Of a stretch of DNA of 6,107 nucleotides, positions 1 through 5,337 are shown piece by piece; the stretch's first letter is position 1; every line of letters begins with the position of its first letter. The stretch comes from Candidatus Colicola coprequi (lineage in GTDB: Bacteria; Bacteroidota; Bacteroidia; Bacteroidales; Paludibacteraceae). The notes beneath the pieces are model-generated. The model ran no database searches. It saw only the letters and a program-made list of their open reading frames with translations, and was not told where the DNA came from. The position numbers and the translations under genes were made by a program. The stretch covers positions 1-6,107 of the forward strand of contig JAGHSR010000025.1 in NCBI GenBank assembly GCA_018065765.1, read 5' to 3'.

Positions 1-30
1 TTATTGTTGTGCAATTGGTAGAATATACTT

Positions 31-1104
31 TTAATATTGGATAGCATACGAATATATTGTCATCAATTGTTTCCCAACGGCAGAGAAACGATATTGTTCA
101 CTATTTTGGCGGAGGTTTTCGGGGCTGTATTGGTCTGCCTGAAAATCAATGATGGCTTGGGTCAGAGCCTGTTCGTCTCCCACAGGGACTACTATCCCTT
201 TGTCGTCAGTCACTACCTCCGGTGCTATACCGACCTGACTGCTTATGATGGGTAGCCCGGATATGAGTGCCTCTACTAAGACGATGGCGTAGGTCTCGTA
301 ATTAGAGAATAGTACAAAACCATCTGCTTGTTGCATCTCGTGGCACACCTCTCTCGGAGTCAGTTCGCCGGTCCAGCGCACCTGTTCATCGGTAAGACCT
401 ATTTGGGCAGCATAGTCCTTGCTTGCCTGCCAATCTACGCCCGTACCTACCATCGTCAGATGCAGATTAGGGCGTGATGCAAGAGCATGTTTATAGGCCC
501 GCAACAGTCCTTGCGTGTTCTTGGCTTTTTCGTCAAAGCAACTGACATGCAGCAGCCGCACATTCTTTACTCGACAGTCGGTCGACAGTCGGTCGACAGT
601 CGGTCGACGGTTGACCGGTAATTGGTAGAAGAAATCATCCACTACATTATGTATGCGTTCCCAGCGGCTGTTGTGTATGCCACAGTTTTTCATGGCATCT
701 TCCAACATTTGGCTGACGGGTAAGATACACTTTGCTTCTTGTGCGATTGAACGCATCAACCACCCGTGCCAACCACCTCTAAAAGAGAAATTGGCAGGGA
801 GATAGCCGCTCCAATGTTCAATAATTATATAAGGTATGCGATACCTTTTCCACAGCCACCATGCCAACAACCCGTTTTTATTCAGCACATTGACTTGCAC
901 CACGTCCGGAAGCCAACCTTCTTTGCGTAATGTCCGCAGTCCGCGAATCATCTTGCGCCAGTAACGCCAACCTTTTTCTTCGGTATAGACAACCCGCACA
1001 TCTGCCCCTTGCGCACGCACGGCGTCAGCATGTTTTTGAACAAACAAGCCGGCCATCTGGTCACGCTCCGTAGGATACCATGCGCTGAGGTAAAGAACTC
1101 TCAT
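31..1104 (-). CDS. GT4-type (GT-B fold) glycosyltransferase
   Basis: Probable retaining glycosyltransferase that moves a sugar from a nucleotide donor onto a surface-glycan acceptor on the cytoplasmic side of the inner membrane; donor and acceptor cannot be told from sequence. The N-terminus (MRVLYLSAWYP, then GLFVQKHADAV) is the usual first Rossmann strand and helix of this family. The C-terminal half has LLHVSCFDEKAKN, MVGTG and the E-x7-E motif (E270 and E278, in ETYAIVLVE), followed by SGLPIISSQVGIAPEVV, the donor-binding half of GT-B enzymes. The ATG at 1104 is preferred over an in-frame GTG at 1113, because the family normally begins right at MRVLYLS; this gives 357 aa, a usual length. 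It lies 51 bp downstream of the FemAB-like gene on the same strand with no promoter seen between, so co-transcription is likely. An 11-bp tandem repeat encodes residues 168-178 in the linker between the two domains. A second in-frame TAA lies at 1-3; nothing else is visible in bases 1-30. Confidence 0.93.
   Translation of the reverse strand: MRVLYLSAWYPTERDQMAGLFVQKHADAVRAQGADVRVVYTEEKGWRYWRKMIRGLRTLRKEGWLPDVVQVNVLNKNGLLAWWLWKRYRIPYIIIEHWSGYLPANFSFRGGWHGWLMRSIAQEAKCILPVSQMLEDAMKNCGIHNSRWERIHNVVDDFFYQLPVNRRPTVDRLSTDCRVKNVRLLHVSCFDEKAKNTQGLLRAYKHALASRPNLHLTMVGTGVDWQASKDYAAQIGLTDEQVRWTGELTPREVCHEMQQADGFVLFSNYETYAIVLVEALISGLPIISSQVGIAPEVVTDDKGIVVPVGDEQALTQAIIDFQADQYSPENLRQNSEQYRFSAVGKQLMTIYSYAIQY
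571..603. repeat. Three perfect tandem copies of an 11-bp unit inside the glycosyltransferase gene
   Basis: The unit TCGACAGTCGG (CCGACTGTCGA on the coding strand) occurs three times head to tail at 571-581, 582-592 and 593-603, with a degenerate partial copy running on at 604-610. Eleven is not a multiple of three, so the three copies are read in three different frames and encode PTVDRLSTDCR (residues 168-178). Three copies make 33 bp and keep the gene open; gain or loss of one unit would shift the frame. Each unit also contains the near-palindrome CGAC-A-GTCG, and each junction makes GTCGAC. Confidence 0.95.
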
Positions 1105-1155
1105 GATACACACAAATAGTTATAGGTACGTTCTGTGAGATAGTCAGGTTGGTAA

Positions 1156-2175
1156 TTATATGCCGTATTTGCGATTACGCAACCAGTTGTACACGATGGC
1201 AAACCAAAAAACCTTTTTATAGTAATGATGCACCGAATAATACGTGGTCGCCGTGGAACCGAACTGACGGTAATGATTGGCTATACCACGCTCCATACTC
1301 CCTTCAAAATCAAAGTTTACTCCCATCTCGCGAGCCAACTTGATGGCCTCCAATACCAACAAAGCACTTGCTCCCGAATCCTTGAAGTCGGGGTCATAGC
1401 ACGGGATTAGATAATACATTCTCTCTGCATCCCAAACCAAATAGGCTGCAGCATACACTTGTCCGTCTGCATTTTTGATAGCCAATATCCGACTCTGATT
1501 CAGGCGGGCTGTCTTACGCTCCAAAACCAAGAAAAACTCACGGGAATAACTCAAGCGGTGCTTGTGTTTCGATATACATTGCGTGTGAAACTGATAAAAC
1601 TGCTCCGGAGTGAGGGTCATATCGGCATGCAACGAGAGTGCTTTTTGCAATTGACGTTTTTTGTTCTTCGAGAAAGCGTCAATCACCTTATCTAAGTTGC
1701 TCAAATCGTTGATGCGATAGGTTGTGCGCTCATTCACACGAAATCCGTGCTTATGAAATAAAGCAGGGAACGGACTGCCTACCGGAAATTGCTGGTAATA
1801 GTACCACAATTTCATCTCAGCCAATCGAGCAGCCACAAACGATACGATCCGCTGATAACGCACCTGCAACATATCAACAGGTTCATCCTCAGCAGGGGGA
1901 GGACAAAAAATACCGCCTATCTGCGTCTGCTGAGGCATCACGATATATGTCATAAACCATTTCTTGCGAATCAAATACGGCATTGCTGCCACGATTAGAC
2001 TTTCTTTATCTGACTCCGAAGCGGCATCCGTATTGGGAAATAAATCGTTGTGCCGAACCAAAATAACATCCCACGCTTTTCCGGCTGTTACAGCATCTAA
2101 CCACCAGGGTTGCATAAAAATGGGAAGTTGAGATTGTGTGGACACCCATTCCGTGTATTGTTCCTTGTTTGTCAT
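1156..2175 (-). CDS. FemAB/GNAT-fold acyltransferase-like protein
   Basis: A 339-aa protein of the FemAB-like/GNAT-fold group common in Bacteroidales, often annotated only as a GNAT family protein. Known FemAB relatives transfer aminoacyl or acyl groups to cell-wall or surface-polymer precursors; the substrate here is unknown. Visible landmarks are FMQPWWLDAV (residues 20-29), MPQQTQIGG (80-88), a basic stretch SKNKKRQLQKAL (around 168-179), and the C-terminal block FKDSGASALLVLEAI...FDFEGSMERGIANHYRQFGS (around 265-308), the most conserved part of the family as I recall it. No signal peptide or membrane segment is seen, so it is probably cytoplasmic. An acidic, low-complexity insert (around 44-58) looks like a loop. 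The ATG at 2175 gives the normal N-terminus and lies about 35 bases from the -7 box of a promoter at 2210-2241. It is the first gene of a likely two-gene unit with the glycosyltransferase, which suggests a surface-glycan job (inference). Confidence 0.85.
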   Translation of the reverse strand: MTNKEQYTEWVSTQSQLPIFMQPWWLDAVTAGKAWDVILVRHNDLFPNTDAASESDKESLIVAAMPYLIRKKWFMTYIVMPQQTQIGGIFCPPPAEDEPVDMLQVRYQRIVSFVAARLAEMKLWYYYQQFPVGSPFPALFHKHGFRVNERTTYRINDLSNLDKVIDAFSKNKKRQLQKALSLHADMTLTPEQFYQFHTQCISKHKHRLSYSREFFLVLERKTARLNQSRILAIKNADGQVYAAAYLVWDAERMYYLIPCYDPDFKDSGASALLVLEAIKLAREMGVNFDFEGSMERGIANHYRQFGSTATTYYSVHHYYKKVFWFAIVYNWLRNRKYGI

Positions 2176-2209
2176 GGTAAGAGCAGGTTATATATTTTTA
2201 TTTATGCGA

Positions 2210-2241
2210 CAAAGGTACAAAATAATTTGCATACATACAAA
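2210..2241 (-). promoter_or_regulatory. Bacteroidota-type promoter for the FemAB-like/glycosyltransferase pair
   Basis: On the minus strand a -33 box TTTG (plus-strand CAAA, 2238-2241) is separated by exactly 20 bp from a -7 box TACCTTTG (plus-strand CAAAGGTA, 2210-2217). Both fit the TTTG/TAnnTTTG consensus of the Bacteroidota housekeeping sigma factor. The predicted start is near 2203, leaving a leader of about 28 bases before the ATG at 2175. Confidence 0.8.
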
Positions 2242-2257
2242 AAAAGTAGTAATTTTG
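2226..2257 (+). promoter_or_regulatory. Bacteroidota-type promoter for the phospho-sugar mutase gene
   Basis: A -33 box TTTG (2226-2229) is followed after exactly 20 bp by a -7 box TAATTTTG (2250-2257), a full match to TTTG-(19-21)-TAnnTTTG. The predicted start is near 2264, giving a leader of about 60 bases before the ATG at 2325. Its -33 box lies inside the spacer of the opposite-strand promoter, so the two core promoters overlap by 16 bp (2226-2241). Confidence 0.8.
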
Positions 2258-2324
2258 TGGCGTTATTACCAAAATAATCGTTATTATTCCTATCTATCTG
2301 CCTACTCACTAATCAAATATAATT

Positions 2325-4103
2325 ATGCAAAACGACGAATTAAAACAAATCATGGCTACTGCTCAAACGTGGCTAGATGGCAATTATGATGCTGAAACCA
2401 AAGCTCAAGTCAAAGCTATGATGGAAGCAGAAGACAAGACAGAATTGATTGATAGTTTTTACCGCACTTTGGAGTTTGGTACCGGTGGTTTGAGAGGTAT
2501 CATGGGTCCCGGCACCAACCGTATGAACAAGTACGTTGTGGCTCAAGCCACACAAGGTTATGCCAATTATCTGAACAAAGTGGCTCGCGAAGGCGGCTAC
2601 AAAACCCTGTCCAAAGGAGGTCAAGTGTCTGTTGTTGTAGGTCATGATTGCCGCAATCACGGACGCGAATTCGCAGAAACAGTAGCCGACGTTATGGCTG
2701 CCAACGGTATTCGAGTTTATCTATTTGAGAGCTTACGTCCCACTCCCGAAGTTAGTTTTGCTATTCGACATTTGGGTTGCCAAGGCGGTGTGAACGTTAC
2801 TGCCTCACACAATCCCAAAGAGTACAACGGATACAAAGCCTACTGGGAAGACGGTTCACAAGTGCTCCAACCACACGACAAGGGTATCATTGACGAGGTC
2901 AACCGCGTCCGGATGGAAGATGTGAAAACCGGTGGCAACAAAGACTTAATCACCATCATTGGCGGCGAAATGGACTACGACTATATGATGGCTGTCAAGT
3001 CCGTCATGATTGACCAAGACGTTATTCTAAAACAGAAAGACCTGAATATTGTCTATACCCCTCTTCACGGAACCGGCAGACAAATCATTCCTATGTGCTT
3101 GCGTTCGTGGGGATTCCAAAATATCCACGTCGTACCTGAACAGATGGTGATTGATGGCAATTTCCCCACAGTCGTATCGCCCAATCCGGAGAATAGCGAA
3201 GCTATGACTTTGGGTATGAACCTCGGCACCAAACTCAATGCCGACCTAGTCATTGCCTCCGACCCGGACGCAGACCGCATCGCCATCGTCTGCCGGAACG
3301 ACAAGAACGAATGGGTTATCATCAATGGCAACCAAACATGTATGATGTACTGCTACTACATCATCAACAACATGAAAAAACTCGGCAAGATGCGCCCGGA
3401 TATGTATTTGGTCAAGACCATCGTCACCAGTGAAGTCATTCGTCGCATTGCCGACCGACAAGGTATCACACTCACGGACGAATATACAGGATTCAAATGG
3501 ATTGCCAACCGCATACGCATGTGGGAAGGCGAACGCAAATACATCGGTGGTGGTGAAGAGAGTTTTGGTTTTATGGCATACGATGCCGTTCGCGATAAAT
3601 GTTCGCCCTCTGCCATCTGCCTCATTTGCGAGATAGCCGCCTTCGCCAAAGAGCACGGCATGACCCTCTATGAGTATCTCCTTAATATATATATGGAGTA
3701 CGGTTTTCAACGTGAAACAACCATCAATGTTGTCCGCCCCGGCAAGACGGGTGCTGAAGAGATTGCACAAATGATGGTTAACTACCGCAATAACCCTATC
3801 ACAGAGATTGCCGGCGAAAAGGTCATCAAAATCAAGGACTATCAACTCTCCGTCGAACGTACACTCGTCAATGATCAGTGGCAAGAGTCTGAGATTCACA
3901 TGGCGTTAGAAGCCAAATCCAATGTCCTACAGTACTTTACCGATGGTGGCCTCAAAGTATCTGTTCGCCCGTCCGGCACAGAACCTAAGATTAAGTTCTA
4001 TTTCGAGATTCCCGCTACGATGAAGTCGCCTGCCGACTACGAAGCCGCTACTGCTGCAGCCGAAGCCCGCGTTCCGGCTATCAAAGCAAGTTTAGGGATT
4101 TGA
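2325..4103 (+). CDS. Phospho-sugar mutase (phosphoglucomutase/phosphomannomutase, alpha-D-phosphohexomutase superfamily)
   Basis: Interconverts hexose 6-phosphate and hexose 1-phosphate (glucose and/or mannose) through a phosphoserine enzyme and a bisphosphate intermediate; a cytoplasmic, Mg-dependent step linking glycolysis to sugar-nucleotide supply. All four signature sites are present in order: the phosphoserine loop TASHNP with Ser161, the metal-binding loop DPDADR (313-318), the sugar-binding loop GGGEESFGF (from 408; E411, E412, S413), and the phosphate-binding loop RPSGTEPK (548-555). The N-terminal FGTGGLRGIMGPGTNRMN is also typical. At 592 aa it belongs to the longer PGM2/PgcA-like branch (about 550-600 aa), not the roughly 450-aa ManB/GlmM branch. 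The exact sugar preference cannot be read from these motifs. The ATG at 2325 gives the usual N-terminus and lies downstream of a full-match promoter. Codons often end in C, unlike the A/T-ending use in the two genes that follow. No terminator is seen between its stop and the next gene, 22 bp away. Confidence 0.96.
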   Translation: MQNDELKQIMATAQTWLDGNYDAETKAQVKAMMEAEDKTELIDSFYRTLEFGTGGLRGIMGPGTNRMNKYVVAQATQGYANYLNKVAREGGYKTLSKGGQVSVVVGHDCRNHGREFAETVADVMAANGIRVYLFESLRPTPEVSFAIRHLGCQGGVNVTASHNPKEYNGYKAYWEDGSQVLQPHDKGIIDEVNRVRMEDVKTGGNKDLITIIGGEMDYDYMMAVKSVMIDQDVILKQKDLNIVYTPLHGTGRQIIPMCLRSWGFQNIHVVPEQMVIDGNFPTVVSPNPENSEAMTLGMNLGTKLNADLVIASDPDADRIAIVCRNDKNEWVIINGNQTCMMYCYYIINNMKKLGKMRPDMYLVKTIVTSEVIRRIADRQGITLTDEYTGFKWIANRIRMWEGERKYIGGGEESFGFMAYDAVRDKCSPSAICLICEIAAFAKEHGMTLYEYLLNIYMEYGFQRETTINVVRPGKTGAEEIAQMMVNYRNNPITEIAGEKVIKIKDYQLSVERTLVNDQWQESEIHMALEAKSNVLQYFTDGGLKVSVRPSGTEPKIKFYFEIPATMKSPADYEAATAAAEARVPAIKASLGI

Positions 4104-4106
4104 TCT

Positions 4107-4119
4107 AAATACCCAGTTT
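4107..4119. repeat. Left copy of a 13-bp direct repeat flanking the RhuM-type gene
   Basis: AAATACCCAGTTT lies 3 bp after the mutase stop codon and 6 bp before the RhuM-type ATG. An identical copy in the same orientation lies at 4996-5008. I saw no third copy in the window. Confidence 0.9.
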
Positions 4120-4125
4120 ATAGAA

Positions 4126-4995
4126 ATGGAAAAGCAAAACGAAATAGTGCTTTATCAGCCTAATGAACTAACCAAATTGGAAGTTCGTGTGGCAGATGAT
4201 ACTGTATGGCTGACGCAAGCGCAAATGGCAGAGTTGTTTGATGTGAATCGTCAGGCAATCACAAAGCATCTTAAAAATATTTATGATTCGCAGGAACTGC
4301 AACAAACGGCAACATGTTCCATTTTGGAACTAGTTCAATTGGAAGGTAATCGTACAGTCAAACGCGAGGTTGGTTTTTATAATTTAGATGTTATTATTTC
4401 TGTGGGGTTTCGTGTGAATACGGTTCGTGGTATTAAATTTCGTCAATGGGCTAATCGTGTTTTGAAAGACTATACTCTTCGCGGTTATGCCATCAACCAA
4501 CGTTTAATGGCGATGGAGGAACGCATAGATCGTCGTTTGACGCAACACGAGCAAACTTTGGCAGAACATCAGGACAAAATAGACTTCTTTATTCGAACTT
4601 CGCTTCCACCAATTGAAGGTGTTTTCTATGAAGGACAAATATTTGATGCTTACTTGTTTGTGTCGAATTTAATCCAATCAGCTACACACTCTGTGATTTT
4701 GATTGATAATTATGTGGATGCTAATGTTTTAGCTTGGTTAGATAAGAGAAATAACGGAGTAAAGGCAACCATCTATACGCACACTATTTCAGCTCAATTA
4801 CGATTGGATATAGAAAAACACAATGTTCAGTATCGACCCATTGATGTCTGTACGTGTAAGAATAACCATGACCGTTTCCTCCTGATTGATGATACCGTTT
4901 ATCATATAGGTGCTTCCATCAAGGATTTAGGGAAGAAACTCTTTGCGTTTTCTAAAATGGAAATGTCCGCAAAGGATATTGTGCAACATCTTTAG
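4126..4995 (+). CDS. RhuM-family protein with C-terminal PLD-like domain
   Basis: A 289-aa protein in two parts. The N-terminal part (about 1-125) matches the RhuM family, named after a Salmonella pathogenicity-island gene: EIVLYQPNE, VWLTQAQMAELFDVNRQAITKHLKNIY (a helix-turn-helix-like stretch, about 27-53), YNLDVIISVGFRVNTVRGIKFRQWANRVLKDY, then GYAINQRL. A charged, probably helical linker (about 128-152) follows. The C-terminal part (about 157-289) starts SLPPIEGVFYEGQIFDAY and has ILIDNYVD, HDRFLLIDD (H248, R250, D255) and IGASIKDLGKK, which resembles one half of a phospholipase-D-like site with Arg in place of the usual Lys of HxKxxxxD. Function is unproven; DNA binding is a reasonable guess, and catalysis by a single altered PLD half-site is uncertain. 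The gene starts 22 bp after the mutase stop. No promoter match was found just upstream, so it may rely on mutase read-through. Its 13-bp flanking repeats and A/T-ending codons suggest acquisition. Confidence 0.85.
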   Translation: MEKQNEIVLYQPNELTKLEVRVADDTVWLTQAQMAELFDVNRQAITKHLKNIYDSQELQQTATCSILELVQLEGNRTVKREVGFYNLDVIISVGFRVNTVRGIKFRQWANRVLKDYTLRGYAINQRLMAMEERIDRRLTQHEQTLAEHQDKIDFFIRTSLPPIEGVFYEGQIFDAYLFVSNLIQSATHSVILIDNYVDANVLAWLDKRNNGVKATIYTHTISAQLRLDIEKHNVQYRPIDVCTCKNNHDRFLLIDDTVYHIGASIKDLGKKLFAFSKMEMSAKDIVQHL

Positions 4996-5008
4996 AAATA
5001 CCCAGTTT
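4996..5008. repeat. Right copy of the 13-bp direct repeat flanking the RhuM-type gene
   Basis: AAATACCCAGTTT begins at the base immediately after the TAG stop of the RhuM-type gene and is identical to 4107-4119. Sequence on either side of the two copies does not match, so the shared segment is sharply limited to 13 bp. Confidence 0.9.
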
Positions 5009-5062
5009 GGTCATTCTGGTAAAAAATGGCAGACATAGATAGCGATTTGAAAGATAATCGTA

Positions 5063-5090
5063 CAAAAAGCGTTTATTGACGCTTGTTTTG
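5063..5090 (+). terminator. Possible weak intrinsic terminator after the RhuM-type gene
   Basis: AAGCGT (5067-5072), a 6-base loop TTATTG and ACGCTT (5079-5084) form a 6-bp stem, extendable by A-T pairs across a bulged G (AAA upstream, TTTT at 5086-5089). The stem is short and its T run is interrupted, so termination would be inefficient. It lies about 70 bases after the stop codon and just before the structured region that begins at 5092. It could equally be a 5' hairpin of that RNA. Confidence 0.35.
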
Positions 5091-5091
5091 G

Positions 5092-5281
5092 CACATTGGA
5101 ATCCTGCAAAATTTCGACAGCCCAAAATAAGAAAGACAATAAATGTCTATTGTTGGTGTGTATTACGCCCGTTGGGGTGTGTATATATGCCAGCGTGGAG
5201 GCATTATAGTCTGTTCTTGTTGTCAGGGTCTTGCAGGAACCTCAATGTGGAGAATAGGCAAATAAGGTTCCACGCTTTTTT
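5092..5281 (+). ncRNA. Candidate structured RNA (small RNA or 5' leader) with long-range stem and pseudoknot
   Basis: This stretch holds no convincing gene but folds coherently on paper. A long-range stem pairs CACATTG (5092-5098) with CAATGTG (5243-5249) and TCCTGCAA (5102-5109) with TTGCAGGA (5231-5238), separated by a small internal loop: 15 Watson-Crick pairs. Inside lie three hairpins: ACAATA/TATTGT (5136-5141, 5148-5153), ACGCCC-GTTG-GGGTGT (5165-5180, one G-U), and ATGCC/GGCAT (5187-5191, 5200-5204). The 8-base loop of the third, AGCGTGGA (5192-5199), is fully complementary to TCCACGCT (5269-5276), which runs into six Ts ending at 5281, so a pseudoknot can close the molecule at a terminator-like tail. 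I do not recognise a known RNA family. It may be a free small RNA of about 190 bases or the leader of the gene at 5338. No clear promoter was found before 5092. Strand is chosen from the T tract and neighbouring genes. Confidence 0.5.
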
Positions 5282-5296
5282 GTTGTAGTTATTTTA

Positions 5297-5318
5297 GGGT
5301 CGATAGGAACCATCACCC
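5297..5318 (+). promoter_or_regulatory. Start-proximal hairpin with AGGAACC loop
   Basis: GGGT-c-GAT (5297-5304, one bulged C) pairs with ATC-ACCC (5312-5318), giving 7 bp around the 7-base loop AGGAACC (5305-5311). It ends 19 bases before the ATG at 5338. The loop repeats AGGAACC at 5235-5241, and its GGAACC is complementary to GGTTCC at 5266-5271, so it may take part in a leader-RNA switch controlling the next gene. The pairing is visible; a regulatory role is inferred. Confidence 0.4.
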
Positions 5319-5337
5319 ACAAAACAACAAAAAGACA

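Noticed and set aside
1102..1190. Second frame over the end of the FemAB-like gene whose TGA overlaps the glycosyltransferase ATG (ATGA)
   Set aside because: It reads NYQPDYLTERTYNYL before the stop and suggested a frameshifted longer C-terminus, but the FemAB-like protein already ends normally at RNRKYGI and this frame has no start codon.
3246..3899. 217-aa and shorter antisense frames on the minus strand under the mutase gene
   Set aside because: They are shadow frames opposite a gene with all its catalytic motifs intact; they show no family motifs and no promoter match.
4999..5021. Hairpin TACCCAG/CTGGTA overlapping the right 13-bp repeat
   Set aside because: Only six pairs with a bulged C and a 10-base loop, followed by As, not Ts; it does not look like a terminator and half of it is the direct repeat itself.
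5026..5079. 17-aa mini-ORF beginning MADIDSDLKDN, with A6 just before the ATG
   Set aside because: The start context is acceptable, but it is very short, has no recognisable family and ends inside the terminator-like hairpin. It could be a remnant; there is not enough to call a gene.
5187..5201. ATGCCAGCGT resembles the conserved core of the TPP riboswitch
   Set aside because: The other required TPP blocks (CTGAGA, and the ACCTGATCTGGATAA-type stretch just upstream) are missing, and this segment is better explained as the stem and loop of the pseudoknot hairpin.
5076..5288. 70-aa open frame starting at TTG across the gene-free stretch
   Set aside because: It begins with a rare start inside the loop and stem of a hairpin, has an irregular Cys/Trp-rich composition with no recognisable motif, and overlaps the paired RNA segments, which explain the sequence better.
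5290..5297. TATTTTAG as a -7 box for the gene at 5338
   Set aside because: One mismatch to TAnnTTTG and no TTTG 19-21 bp upstream; too weak to call as a promoter.
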